From Rhodobacter sp. 24-YEA-8 (lineage in GTDB: Bacteria; Pseudomonadota; Alphaproteobacteria; Rhodobacterales; Rhodobacteraceae): a stretch of 64,000 nt of DNA. This document shows, in pieces, positions 1 to 8,349 of this stretch (the first letter of the stretch is position 1; each line of letters begins with the position of its first letter). The notes under the pieces are model-generated. The model was not told the origin of the DNA. It worked only from the letters and a program-made list of their open reading frames with translations, and searched no databases. The position numbers were made by a program, and so were the translations under genes. The stretch spans positions 1-64,000 of the forward strand of contig NZ_FNSK01000001.1 of NCBI RefSeq assembly GCF_900105075.1. The letters run 5' to 3'.

Positions 1-993
1 CTCTACAAGCTGACGCCGGATGAATGCCGGCTGATCATGATCGACCCGAAGATGCTGGAACTGTCGGTCTATGACGGCATCCCGCATCTGCTCAGCCCTG
101 TCGTGACCGATCCGAAAAAGGCGGTCGTCGCGCTGAAATGGGTCGTGGGCGAGATGGAAGAACGCTATCGCCGCATGTCGAAAATGGGCGTGCGCAACAT
201 CGAGGGCTATAATGGCCGCGTCCGTGAGGCGCTGGCCAAAGGCGAGATGTTCAAGCGCACCATCCAGACCGGCTTTGACGACGAGACCGGCGATCCGGTC
301 TTCGAGACCGATGAATTCGCGCCGCAGCCCTTCCCCTATATCGTGGTTGTGGTAGATGAGATGGCCGACCTGATGATGGTGGCGGGCAAAGAGATCGAAG
401 CCTGCATCCAGCGTCTGGCGCAGATGGCGCGGGCCTCTGGTATCCACCTGATCATGGCGACGCAGCGGCCTTCGGTTGACGTTATCACCGGCACGATCAA
501 GGCGAACTTCCCGACCCGGATCTCCTTCCAGGTGACGTCGAAAATCGACAGCCGCACGATCCTTGGTGAGATGGGGGCCGAACAGCTGCTGGGCCAGGGC
601 GACATGCTTTACATGGGCAATGGCCAGCGCATCTCGCGGATCCACGGGCCTTTCGTCTCGGATGAGGAAGTCGAGGAAATCGTTAACCACCTCAAGAGCT
701 TTGGCCCGCCGTCTTATATGTCGGGCGTGGTGGAAGGTCCGGATGAGGACAGCGCGTCTGACATCGACCAGGTGCTGGGCCTTGGTGGCAATACCGATGG
801 CGAGGATGCGCTTTACGATCAGGCGGTGGCGATTGTCGCGCGGGACCGCAAGTGCTCGACCTCTTACATCCAGCGCAAACTGGGCATCGGCTATAATAAG
901 GCCGCGCGTCTGGTCGAGCAGATGGAAGAGAACAGCGTTGTGACCCCGGCAAACCATGTCGGCAAGCGCGAGATCCTGATCCCCGAGACCTGA
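1..993 (+). CDS. ftsK: DNA translocase FtsK, C-terminal part (5' end outside window)
   Basis: The reading frame is open from base 1, so the membrane anchor, linker and Walker A motif lie upstream of the window. The visible 330 residues hold the second half of the RecA-like motor. They include a Walker B strand ([12 protein letters not shown], bases about 340-375) and the conserved stretch around [13 protein letters not shown]. The winged-helix gamma domain at bases about 810-990 (Ser-Tyr-Ile-Gln-Arg then [16 protein letters not shown]) reads polar KOPS-type sites. Family knowledge: FtsK pumps chromosome dimers at the septum and activates XerCD at dif. A strong intrinsic terminator follows. 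In related genomes lolA often follows directly, but here it is 3.2 kb away. Confidence 0.97.
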   Translation, partial: LYKLTPDECRLIMIDPKMLELSVYDGIPHLLSPVVTDPKKAVVALKWVVGEMEERYRRMSKMGVRNIEGYNGRVREALAKGEMFKRTIQTGFDDETGDPVFETDEFAPQPFPYIVVVVDEMADLMMVAGKEIEACIQRLAQMARASGIHLIMATQRPSVDVITGTIKANFPTRISFQVTSKIDSRTILGEMGAEQLLGQGDMLYMGNGQRISRIHGPFVSDEEVEEIVNHLKSFGPPSYMSGVVEGPDEDSASDIDQVLGLGGNTDGEDALYDQAVAIVARDRKCSTSYIQRKLGIGYNKAARLVEQMEENSVVTPANHVGKREILIPET

Positions 994-1037
994 ACTCTGA
1001 GACCTGGCCGTTGAGACACGGGCCCCGGGCCATCCGG

Positions 1038-1078
1038 ATCAGAGCGCCGCGCAACCCTGCGCGGCGTTCTGATTTTTT
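1038..1078 (+). terminator. Rho-independent terminator of ftsK
   Basis: Arms at 1038-1053 and 1058-1073 form a stem of about 16 bp (one G-T pair) with a four-base loop, followed by a run of six T at 1073-1078. It lies 45 bp after the ftsK stop. It can also serve the minus-strand hxlR-type gene ending at 1115, although on that strand the T-run is poorer. Confidence 0.9.
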
Positions 1079-1114
1079 CACGGGGTCGCCTGTCTCAGTA
1101 AAACGCGCGCAGTG

Positions 1115-1540
1115 TTAAGCCCCGTGATCAGTGGCCTGGGTGCTGGCTGACAATGCCCGGTGTTCCTTGCCCCAGTCCGCCAGCATGAACACCACCTTCT
1201 CCAGTGCCTTGCCCGAGGGGGTCAGCTGATATCTGCCGCCTCTGCCGGCTTGCGCCACACCCTGTCTGGCCTGACCGTGCTGCGCGGGATCAGGCCGCGT
1301 GATCGCGCCATTGACCTCGAGTTCGCGCAGTTCGCGCGCGAGCATCCGGGGCGAGATCGTCGCCAGCAGCCGCTCGATATCGGCGAACCCTTTGGGGCCG
1401 CTCAGCAAGGTGCAGATGATCGCCAGTTTCCACTTGCCGCTCACCACATTCAGGGCGTCGCGGATCGCCATCACAAAGGCCTTCTTGCAGAGCTCGTTAT
1501 CTTCCGGCTCCAGCTCCATCTGGTGGATCATCCTGTTCAT
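1115..1540 (-). CDS. HxlR-family winged-helix transcriptional regulator
   Basis: A protein of 141 residues with the HxlR/MarR-like core: VVSGKWKLAIICTLLSGPKGFADIERLL... and ISPRMLARELRELEVNGAI, the recognition helix and wing of the family. The start at 1540 is preferred over the upstream ATG at 1555 because AGGAG lies seven bases before it (1552-1548). It is divergent from a QorB-like reductase, the same arrangement as ytfH (HxlR) and qorB/ytfG in E. coli. This implies that it controls that reductase, probably by sensing electrophiles or quinones through Cys. The N-terminal Cys in the NELCKK segment is a candidate sensor. An inverted repeat sits in the shared intergenic region. Confidence 0.9.
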   Translation of the reverse strand: MNRMIHQMELEPEDNELCKKAFVMAIRDALNVVSGKWKLAIICTLLSGPKGFADIERLLATISPRMLARELRELEVNGAITRPDPAQHGQARQGVAQAGRGGRYQLTPSGKALEKVVFMLADWGKEHRALSASTQATDHGA

Positions 1541-1569
1541 CCCGTGGCTCCTCACATGCGCCGCACAAC

Positions 1570-1587
1570 ACTATACAAGTTGATAGT
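1570..1587. promoter_or_regulatory. Inverted repeat, putative HxlR operator
   Basis: ACTAT-N8-ATAGT lies in the 99 bp between the divergent HxlR gene and the QorB-like gene. HxlR-type regulators commonly bind short A/T-rich dyads of this shape between divergent genes. A TATACC -10-like hexamer at 1609-1614 precedes the reductase, but no good -35 sits 16-18 bp upstream of it. The operator role is inference. Confidence 0.45.
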
Positions 1588-1639
1588 TCTTTGACCTTTT
1601 GCGGCCCCTATACCGGCGGGGCAGCAAAGGGAGTGTGTC

Positions 1640-2497
1640 ATGATCCTGATCGGCGGTTCAACCGGCCAGCTTGGTAAAGAAGTTGTGGCCCAGCTGCTGC
1701 GCCGCGAGGCGAAGGGGCAGTTCGCTGTTCTGGCACGCGATCCGGAAAAGGCAAAAATCTATGCCGACCAGGGGATTGAGGTGCGCCTGGGGGATTTCGA
1801 CAGTCCTGAAAGCCTCGGGCCGGCCTTTGCCGGGATCAGTCGCTTTCTGTTCATTTCGACCATGTCGCAGGATCGTGGCGCGCAGCAGAGCCGTGTCGTC
1901 GATGCGGCAAGGGCCGCGGGGATCCGTCACATCGTCTATACCGGTCTTGCGATCCGTGACATCGCGACCTCGGCTGTGCGCGACCTGATGGCCAGCCATT
2001 TCGAGACCGAGGACCGGATCCGCACCTCGGGGATGCAATGGACCTTTCTGCGCAACGGCATGTATGCCGAGGCGATTGCGCAGATCGCCGGGCCAAAGGC
2101 GCTGACCGATGGCCTTTCGCTGCCGGGCGGCGCGGGCCGGGTGCCCTATGCTTTGCGTGCCGAGATGGGCGAGGCGGCGGCGAACCTTCTGCTGGGCGAG
2201 GGGCATGAGGGCAAGACCTATAACATCACCGGCAGCGATGCCTGGAGCTATGCCGATATCGCAGCGGGCCTGCAGCGGCTGACTGGCCGTGCAATCGGTT
2301 ATCAGGACATCCCGGAAGAGGCGCTGGCCGTCGGGATGCGCGCCGCCGGCATGCCCGATTTCGTGATCTGGCTGACGCTGGGCACGGTCAGGGATATCCG
2401 CGATGGCCAGTATGACATCGCGTCGCGCGATCTCGAGATCCTTTTGGGACGGGCGCCGAAATCGTTGGATCAGATGCTTGCATCGGTCTTTGCCTGA
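1640..2497 (+). CDS. NmrA/QorB-like NAD(P)H-dependent quinone reductase
   Basis: A protein of 285 residues of the atypical short-chain dehydrogenase type. The N-terminus has the nucleotide-binding loop GGSTGQLGKEV, followed by VLARDPEKAK (NADP phosphate-binding Arg) and the LGDFDSPESL and YTGL segments. It closely resembles E. coli QorB (YtfG), a quinone oxidoreductase. GGGAG at 1629-1633 supports the ATG. The divergent HxlR gene matches the ytfH-qorB arrangement, so a role in quinone or electrophile detoxification is likely. The substrate cannot be fixed from sequence. Confidence 0.88.
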   Translation: MILIGGSTGQLGKEVVAQLLRREAKGQFAVLARDPEKAKIYADQGIEVRLGDFDSPESLGPAFAGISRFLFISTMSQDRGAQQSRVVDAARAAGIRHIVYTGLAIRDIATSAVRDLMASHFETEDRIRTSGMQWTFLRNGMYAEAIAQIAGPKALTDGLSLPGGAGRVPYALRAEMGEAAANLLLGEGHEGKTYNITGSDAWSYADIAAGLQRLTGRAIGYQDIPEEALAVGMRAAGMPDFVIWLTLGTVRDIRDGQYDIASRDLEILLGRAPKSLDQMLASVFA

Positions 2498-2603
2498 CGC
2501 CCGCCCCGACCAGTCAGTGCCGTAACGAGTGACCAGTTTTCCGGATCGGGGGCCTGCTCCCGATCCACCCCCCCGTTTCCAGTTTGACAGGACAGAGGAA
2601 GCC

Positions 2604-3005
2604 ATGACCCAGACCAAAGCACGCGCCGTCGTTGACCGGATGTTCACCGCCTTCAACGCGAAAGACCTGGACGGCGCCCTTGCCACCGTGTCGCAGGAAA
2701 CGCTCTGGATCCATCACGGATCGCAGAAAATGCCCTCGGTCCGGTTCGAGGGCAAAGGCGGCGCTGCCAAATTCTTCGGCACCAGCTTTGCGGCGATGAA
2801 GATCGACTATTTCCGCCCGCTGACCTTTATCGAACAGGGCGACCAGGTCGTGGTTCTGGGCGAGGAGAGCTATGTCATGGACGGGATCGAGGGAAAATTG
2901 TCCAATAAATGGGTGCAGGTTTACACCGTCACCGATGGGCTGATCAGCAGGATGGAAGAATTCGCCACTTCGGCGGATCCGGCCGCTTACCTGGTCGTGA
3001 GCTGA
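2604..3005 (+). CDS. NTF2-like (SnoaL-type) small protein
   Basis: A protein of 133 residues with the cone-shaped NTF2 fold pattern: an N-terminal helix (ARAVVDRMFTAFNAKDLDGALA), then strands ending with VQVYTVTDGLISRMEEF. The ATG at 2604 has GAGGA eight bases upstream. It lies 106 bp after the QorB-like gene in the same direction, so co-transcription is possible. Family members are ketosteroid-isomerase-like enzymes or ligand-binding proteins. No catalytic residues identify a reaction here. Confidence 0.8.
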   Translation: MTQTKARAVVDRMFTAFNAKDLDGALATVSQETLWIHHGSQKMPSVRFEGKGGAAKFFGTSFAAMKIDYFRPLTFIEQGDQVVVLGEESYVMDGIEGKLSNKWVQVYTVTDGLISRMEEFATSADPAAYLVVS

Positions 3006-3012
3006 CGGCCCG

Positions 3013-3044
3013 GGCGGCCCCCCTTCTCCCCCGGGGGGGCTGCC
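3013..3044. terminator. GC-rich hairpin between convergent genes
   Basis: Arms at 3013-3023 and 3034-3044 form an 11-bp stem (one G-T pair) just after the NTF2-like stop and directly against the convergent pmtA stop. There is no T-run, so terminator strength is uncertain. Confidence 0.5.
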
Positions 3045-3656
3045 TCACACCCGCTCCAGCACCAGCCAGGTCATGACACCCATAGGCGGCAGCGGCCGGC
3101 GTTCCACCAGTTTCAGGCGCGCATCCCCCAGCACCCGGGCAATCGGGAAATCGGCCTGCCAGCCCAGATGATGCTGCAGCGGCTGGATCAGACGTTCGGC
3201 GACTTTCAGCGCGCCTTTTTCGGCGGCAAAATGATTGGTGATCAGCACATGCGCGCCGGGACGGCAGACGCGGGCGATTTCTGACAAAGCGCGTTCGGGA
3301 TCCGGCACGACCGAGAGCACATGCATCGCCGACACCGTATCGAAACTCGCGTCCGGGAAGTCGAGCGCCTGAGCATCCATCTGCCGCAGCGTGACATTTC
3401 TCAGCCCACGCTCTGCGACCCTGCTTTCGGCGCGGGCGAGCATTTCGGCGGAAAAATCAATGCCGGTGATTGTGACCCCCGGCCCGTAAAGCGGCAGGGC
3501 GAGACCGGTGCCGACCCCGACCTCCAGCACGTCGCCACCGCGTGCTGTGGCATGGGCGGCGGCGCGGTTGCGGCCCTCATGCAGCAGCTTCCCAAAGACG
3601 GAATCATAGACCGGCGCCCAGCGTTTATAGGAGGCGGTGACGGCGGCGGCTTTCAT
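3045..3656 (-). CDS. pmtA: Class I SAM methyltransferase, PmtA-type phosphatidylethanolamine N-methyltransferase
   Basis: A protein of 203 residues, the length typical of the Rhodobacter-type PmtA. SAM-binding motif I is VLEVGVGTGLALPLY (residues about 43-57), followed by the ITGIDFSAEML acidic loop and QMDAQALDFPDASFD. The N-terminal YKRWAPVYDSVFG is typical of this family. PmtA methylates phosphatidylethanolamine stepwise to phosphatidylcholine at the inner membrane. AGGAG lies upstream of the ATG. It could instead be a related UbiE-like enzyme, but length and N-terminus favour PmtA. Confidence 0.78.
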   Translation of the reverse strand: MKAAAVTASYKRWAPVYDSVFGKLLHEGRNRAAAHATARGGDVLEVGVGTGLALPLYGPGVTITGIDFSAEMLARAESRVAERGLRNVTLRQMDAQALDFPDASFDTVSAMHVLSVVPDPERALSEIARVCRPGAHVLITNHFAAEKGALKVAERLIQPLQHHLGWQADFPIARVLGDARLKLVERRPLPPMGVMTWLVLERV

Positions 3657-4217
3657 GCGGAGGACTCCTGGTTGGTCATGCCCGGTTTGTTATATGCGGC
3701 GGCCGCTGCGATCTGCTGAGGCAGGCCCGATGCCGCCCCATCATCCGCGCCGGCCTGGCGCCCGGTTTACAGTCGCGATTTCTGTCAGAGACTTGAGCAA
3801 GGTCAAGTGTGGTTTTACGCCATATGTCGCATCAGGGCGTAAGATCGCCGGTTTTGATAAAGCACTGAGTGCCCGGAATTATCGCGAAAAGTGCGGATCA
3901 AGTCCGGTTCCTGCGCCGCGGTGGCCTTCCGACCGCCAGATAAGGCTGCATTTTGCATTGGGAAAAGGACGCGTCGCCGCTGCCGCTGAGCGGCGTGCCG
4001 GTGCTGGCCCGCCGCCCGGGCCAGGTATCGGTGATCCAGGATCGGGCGGCACAGGTCGGAGACCGGTCGGACGGCGCATTTCCGCCGGCTGCTCACGCCA
4101 CGCTATCTGCCAGCGCAATGTGATGCAGGCGCTGCCGTTCCGGTAAGGCGCGATGCCTCTCTCAGGCCGCGCCGCTCACAGCCCCGGCACAAAGCCGCGA
4201 GTATTGTTGCAGAGGGA
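3657..4217. other. Intergenic region with no convincing gene; contains a MerR-like dyad
   Basis: About 560 bp between pmtA and lolA. The only open frames are Arg/Pro/Ala-rich and lack ribosome sites. A 6-bp inverted repeat with a 6-base spacer (ACTTGA at 3791-3796, TCAAGT at 3803-3808) resembles the spacing of MerR-type operators, but no MerR gene is present in the window. The stretch around 3780-3900 is noticeably less GC-rich than its surroundings. Confidence 0.5.
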
Positions 4218-4246
4218 TTTCCGCAAGCCGGGCGGGCGGTTATACT
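4218..4246 (+). promoter_or_regulatory. Putative lolA promoter placing transcription start at the ATG
   Basis: TATACT at 4241-4246 is a good -10 match, with a weak -35 (TTTCCG, 4218-4223) 17 bp upstream. The lolA ATG starts seven bases after the -10, and no Shine-Dalgarno sequence is visible. Together this suggests a leaderless mRNA. It is inference from spacing only. Confidence 0.45.
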
Positions 4247-4252
4247 GTTGTC

Positions 4253-4867
4253 ATGGATCGTCGCACCGCATTTCTCGCCCCGCTCGCCCTTGCTCTGCCT
4301 GTCGTGATGGCCGGTCGGCCCGCACTTGCGGACAAGATCTCCCTCAACACGCTGTCGAAATACCTGAACGACCTGTCCACGGTTGAGACGGATTTCACCC
4401 AGATCAACGGCGACGGCTCTGTCTCGACGGGCAAGCTGTTCATCCGTCGCCCCGGCCGTGTGCGCTTTCAATATGCGCCGCCCGACCGGTCGCTGGTGCT
4501 TGCCAGCGGCGGCAATGTCGCGATCTTTGACGGCAAATCGAACTCCGCGCCCGAGCAATACCCGCTGCGCCGCACGCCGCTGAACCTTATCCTCGCGCAG
4601 AATATCGATCTGGGAAAGGCGCGGACGGTGATCGGTCATAAGGAGGACGGAACCTCAACCAGGGTGACCGCGCAGGACCCGGAACATCCGGAATATGGCA
4701 CGATCGAGCTGGTCTTTACCGGCGGCCCGACCGAGCTGCGGCAATGGGTGATCACCGATGATCTCGGGCAGCAGACCACCGTGATCCTTGGCGAGATGAA
4801 GAAGGGCGGCAGGCTTGGCGACAGCCTCTTCTCGATCCCGGTCGAAATGAGCAAGCGCAAGGGCTGA
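4253..4867 (+). CDS. lolA: Outer-membrane lipoprotein carrier LolA
   Basis: A protein of 204 residues with a signal peptide (RRTAFLAPLALALPVVMAGRPALA, cut near residue 26). The LolA fold follows: LSTVETDFTQINGDGSVSTGKLFIRRPGRVRFQY, a hallmark of the family, and the C-terminal NIDL...WVITDDLGQQTTVIL strands. LolA receives lipoproteins from LolCDE and carries them across the periplasm to the outer membrane. No ribosome site is visible before the ATG, and a -10-like hexamer lies seven bases upstream. A bidirectional terminator follows. Confidence 0.95.
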   Translation: MDRRTAFLAPLALALPVVMAGRPALADKISLNTLSKYLNDLSTVETDFTQINGDGSVSTGKLFIRRPGRVRFQYAPPDRSLVLASGGNVAIFDGKSNSAPEQYPLRRTPLNLILAQNIDLGKARTVIGHKEDGTSTRVTAQDPEHPEYGTIELVFTGGPTELRQWVITDDLGQQTTVILGEMKKGGRLGDSLFSIPVEMSKRKG

Positions 4868-4902
4868 TCCGCCTATCGCAGCGGTGCCGGCTACAGAATG
4901 GA

Positions 4903-4928
4903 AAAAGGCGGGCAATGGCCCGCCTTTT
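4903..4928. terminator. Bidirectional terminator between lolA and the convergent lipoprotein gene
   Basis: A perfect 11-bp stem (4903-4913 with 4918-4928), AATG loop, four A on one side and four T on the other, so it can stop transcription from both directions. Confidence 0.88.
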
Positions 4929-4975
4929 CGTGTTTTTGCCTTGCTCCAGCCCGGTGTCTGACCCGGGTCCCGGGT

Positions 4976-5560
4976 TCAGCGGCGGCAATCCGCCAGCTGG
5001 GAGCGATACATTTCCGCACGAGTGCCAACCTTTCTGGCCACTTCAACCAGCCAGGGCTTGGCCAGATAGCTTTGCCGGGAATAGCCGGCGCGGCCCTCGT
5101 GATAGGCGAGATACTGGTTCTCGGCATCGGTTTTGGGAATGCCAAGCCGGCGGGCCGAGCCGTCCATATACCAGCCCATGAAATCGGTCGCGTCGCGGAT
5201 ATCGTCGCGTTTGCGCCGCCCGCCCTGGTCTTTGAGATATTCCTCCCAGGTGCCGTTGAGCGCCTGGCTGTAGCCATAGGCCGTGCTTTGCCGCCCCATC
5301 GGAATCACCCCGAGCGCCCAGCGATGCGGCGTCTGCGCATTGCCGATGAACTTCGATTCCTGGTGGATCGAGGCCATCTGCACATGGACGGGAATGCCCC
5401 ATTTCCGTTCGGTAGCCTGCATGGCCCGCATATATTGCGGCCGCTCGCGGATGATCGCGCAAGCATTGTCGAGTTCGCGTGGCGCCGTGAAGCTCGCTTT
5501 TCCGCCCCCGCAGGAGGCCAGCAACAAAAGCAACAGCGCCGCACGGAGAAACCTGCTCAT
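4976..5560 (-). CDS. Lytic-transglycosylase-like (SLT fold) lipoprotein
   Basis: The start at 5560 is chosen because GAGGGG precedes it; the upstream in-frame ATG at 5575 has no ribosome site. The protein has 194 residues with a lipoprotein signal (LLLLLLASC, Cys acylated). The globular part resembles a short soluble-lytic-transglycosylase domain: MASIHQESKF supplies the candidate catalytic Glu, then AYGYSQALNGTWEEY and a Tyr-rich C-terminus (NQYLAYHEGRAGYSR). It probably trims peptidoglycan in the periplasm. Enzymatic activity is inferred from the fold motif. Confidence 0.8.
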   Translation of the reverse strand: MSRFLRAALLLLLLASCGGGKASFTAPRELDNACAIIRERPQYMRAMQATERKWGIPVHVQMASIHQESKFIGNAQTPHRWALGVIPMGRQSTAYGYSQALNGTWEEYLKDQGGRRKRDDIRDATDFMGWYMDGSARRLGIPKTDAENQYLAYHEGRAGYSRQSYLAKPWLVEVARKVGTRAEMYRSQLADCRR

Positions 5561-5780
5561 TTGCCCCTCGTGCATCTTGTTTTTTGCGACTATAGCGCAA
5601 GCCGCAACAGGTGGAAACCGGTTGGCAGGGGCCTCTGTTCAGTTCTGCGCGAGCAAAAAACGTGCGCGTTTAAAGCGAACTGTGAGGATACATTCCACAG
5701 ACTGTTTCCCTTTGATTCGGTCTCACTGGTGGACAAGGGCGCGCTCCCGGCGTTAGGAACTTTTTGGGGGACTGTGACTG

Positions 5781-6107
5781 ATGCTTAAGACACACGCCAA
5801 ATATCATATCGGACAGGTGCTGATGCACCGCAAACACACCTTTCGCGGTGTGGTTTTCGACGTGGACGCGATGTTCTCCAATACCGATGAATGGTATGAG
5901 AATATTCCTGAGGAAAGCCGGCCTGATAAGGACCAGCCGTTCTATCATCTCCTCGCCGAGAATGATCAGAGCTATTACGTTGCCTATGTCTCGGAACAGA
6001 ACCTGATTCCGGATGATACCGGCGAGCCGGTGGGCCATCCTGATCTCTGCGATCTGTTCGGCGATTTCGAGGATGGGCGCTATCCGTTGCAGTTCCAGCT
6101 GAACTGA
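5781..6107 (+). CDS. hspQ: Heat shock protein HspQ
   Basis: A protein of 108 residues matching the HspQ/YccV family: KYHIGQVLMHRKHTFRGVVFDVD at the start, DEWYENIP, and QPFYHLLAENDQSYYVAYVSEQNL. In E. coli HspQ modulates Lon protease and was first described as binding hemimethylated DNA. The coding frame is certain. No sigma-32-type promoter could be confidently placed in the 220 bp upstream. A weak hairpin (6122-6129 with 6147-6154) follows the stop. Confidence 0.95.
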   Translation: MLKTHAKYHIGQVLMHRKHTFRGVVFDVDAMFSNTDEWYENIPEESRPDKDQPFYHLLAENDQSYYVAYVSEQNLIPDDTGEPVGHPDLCDLFGDFEDGRYPLQFQLN

Positions 6108-6764
6108 ACCGGGTCCGATCCGGCAGGAGCAGCCGGCTCTGAGGGTCTCCTGCCCTGTTCCCCTGAGATCGGGCCATTGTTACAAGCGGCTGCCATAACC
6201 TGCTGCAATCATCTTCGGCTTCGGTGCGCGCCGGACCGGGCTTCGACTGGTTCTTGATTCGCGCCATTATCAGCGACGTGGCATATGCCAGGCGAGGCAG
6301 AAGTAACCGTCTGGATACCACCGTGGGCTGCGAACAATAGGTGTTTTGCCGGGGTATTGTTTTAGCCTGGGTGGAAATGACGCGGTTTGGCCGCAATTTC
6401 CCCCTAAAACTGCCAGGTCCTGCACCCATAGATTGAGGTGTAGCTGCATAAGGCTTCACCCTGGTGCCGGGATCAACAGCCCCCACCCAGTTCCGGCACC
6501 GGGGTTCAATCTTCTCATGCGGCTCGCCACTTACTCTGTTCCCCCGCCGTGGCCGCTTGCATCCCCCGCAATCCGGCTGTTTCAGCGGATTGGCTTTGCC
6601 GCAACCCTCCCCTAAATTCGGCTCCGAACTTGCTGTGTGCGGCCTCTGCTCTGGCCCCGGCGGGATCGCTGTGGCACCGTGCCGTCAGCCATAAATCCGG
6701 AAACAGGGCCAGAAAGCCCGGGACGCCGGAGCCACCAGGCTGACAGGAGGTTACGAGGGGGACT
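6108..6764. other. Non-coding tract upstream of the GGT-family gene, with strong hairpins
   Basis: About 650 bp without a credible reading frame, with locally lower GC. A 12-bp stem (6459-6470 with 6493-6504, 22-base loop, one T-G pair) and a second hairpin (6570-6575 with 6586-6591 plus an inner CTG/CAG pairing) are present, and GGCATATGCC forms a palindrome at 6280-6289. It does not match a riboswitch class I can recognise by eye. It may be a long leader, an sRNA, or a decayed gene. Confidence 0.5.
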
Positions 6765-8348
6765 ATGCGCGATTTTGAAACACCCGGCCGCTCGGAAGTC
6801 ATGGCTTTGAACGGCATGGCGGCGACATCGCATCCGCTGGCCTCGCAAACCGCCATTGCAGTCCTGCAGGCCGGCGGCAATGCGGTCGATGCTGCCATTG
6901 CGGCAGCCATGGTACAAAACATCGCCGAGCCGCAGATGTGCGGCCTTGGCGGCGATGCGTTCATCCTGCTCAAGCCTGCCGGTCAGGAAGACGTGCTGGC
7001 ATTGAACGGATCGGGCCGCGCGCCGGCGGGATATTCCGCCGAAAAGTTGCGCGCAGCAGGGCATGACACCGTCCCGACCCATGGAATCGAGCCGGTCACG
7101 CTGCCGGGCGGCGTCGATGCGCTTTGCCGGCTGCATGCCGCGCATGGCCGCCTGTCTCTGGAAGAAATCCTCGCTCCTGCAATTGGTTACGCAGAAGACG
7201 GTATCCCTGTCGCGGCCCGCGCCGCGTTTGACTGGGCCGATGATATCAATATCCTCCGGGGCGATGCGCTGAAATTCTACAGCATTGATGGCCGCGCCCC
7301 GCGCCCCGGCCAGATCTTCCGCGCCCCCGGCCAGGCCGAGGTCATGCGCCGCATCGCCCGCGAAGGCCGCGCCGGGTTCTATGAGGGCGAGGTCGCAGAG
7401 GATATGATCGCCTCGTTGAACGCGCTTGGCGGCAGCCATACCGAGGCAGACCTTGCCGCAACCAGTGCAACCTGGGGGGAGCCGGTCGCAGGCCAGTATT
7501 CCGGCATTGAATTGCTCGAACATCCGCCCAATGGCCAGGGTGCGACGGCGATTCTGCTTCTGAAGATCCTGTCGCATTTCGACCTCGCCGCAATGGACCC
7601 GCTGGGACCCGCGCGCGCGCATATCGAGACCGAGGCGGCCAAGCTCGCCTATGATGCAAGGAACCGCTTTATCGCCGATCCCGCGCATATGGATCCGGCG
7701 CGGCTTGCCACTTTCCTCGACGATGATGCTGCCGCGCGTCTGGCCGGGCTGATCGACCCGAACCGCGCCATGGCCGACCCTGCGCGCCTGTCCGAAGCGG
7801 TGCATCGCGACACGATCTGCCTCTCGGTGGTGGATCGCGACAGGATGGCGATCTCGCTGATCTACTCGATTTTCTGGGGGTTTGGCGCGGGCCTTGCCTC
7901 GCGGAAATTCGGCATCAACTTTCAGAACCGCGGCGCGGGTTTCAGCCTGACCCCGGGTCATCCGAACGAGGCCGGGCCGGGCAAGCGGCCGATGCATACG
8001 ATCATCCCCGGCATGCTGCGCCGCGAGGGGCGTGTGACCATGCCTTTTGGTGTGATGGGGGGCGCCTATCAGCCAACCGGCCATGCCCGCCTCATCACCA
8101 ATCTCAGAGATTACGGAATGGAGCTGCAGCAGGCGATCGACGCGCCGCGCCTTTTTGCAGGGCCGGACGGGCTGGAGGTCGAGCGCGGCTATTCCGACGC
8201 CACCCGCGCGCGGCTGGCGGAACTGGGCCATAAGATCGTCGCGCCTGAACACCCGTTGGGCGGTGCTCAGGCCATTGTGATTGGCGAAGATGGTGTGCTG
8301 ACCGGCGGATCGGATCCGCGCAAAGATGGCTGCGCTTTGGGGTATTGA
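6765..8348 (+). CDS. Gamma-glutamyltransferase-family (Ntn) hydrolase, apparently cytoplasmic
   Basis: A protein of 527 residues. The N-terminal part has NGMAATSHPLASQTAI..., AGGNAVDAAIAAAM and CGLGGDAF, typical of GGT large subunits. The autocatalytic cleavage and nucleophile Thr is Thr350 in RDTICLSVVDRD, followed by the small subunit with GKRPMHTIIPGM and GVMGGAYQPTGH. There is no signal peptide, so it resembles the cytoplasmic YwrD-like branch rather than periplasmic Ggt. It may hydrolyse glutathione or another gamma-glutamyl or acyl amide. It heads a five-gene run with one-base to four-base junctions. GAGGGGG lies upstream of the ATG. Confidence 0.9.
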   Translation: MRDFETPGRSEVMALNGMAATSHPLASQTAIAVLQAGGNAVDAAIAAAMVQNIAEPQMCGLGGDAFILLKPAGQEDVLALNGSGRAPAGYSAEKLRAAGHDTVPTHGIEPVTLPGGVDALCRLHAAHGRLSLEEILAPAIGYAEDGIPVAARAAFDWADDINILRGDALKFYSIDGRAPRPGQIFRAPGQAEVMRRIAREGRAGFYEGEVAEDMIASLNALGGSHTEADLAATSATWGEPVAGQYSGIELLEHPPNGQGATAILLLKILSHFDLAAMDPLGPARAHIETEAAKLAYDARNRFIADPAHMDPARLATFLDDDAAARLAGLIDPNRAMADPARLSEAVHRDTICLSVVDRDRMAISLIYSIFWGFGAGLASRKFGINFQNRGAGFSLTPGHPNEAGPGKRPMHTIIPGMLRREGRVTMPFGVMGGAYQPTGHARLITNLRDYGMELQQAIDAPRLFAGPDGLEVERGYSDATRARLAELGHKIVAPEHPLGGAQAIVIGEDGVLTGGSDPRKDGCALGY

Positions 8349-8349
8349 G

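Noticed and set aside
3637..4146. 169-codon frame between pmtA and lolA
   Set aside because: It starts inside pmtA on the opposite strand and has no recognisable fold.
6612..8252. Long open frame antisense to the GGT-family gene
   Set aside because: It is the GC-rich shadow of a clear coding gene; the composition is Arg/His/Pro-rich, with no domain and no ribosome site.
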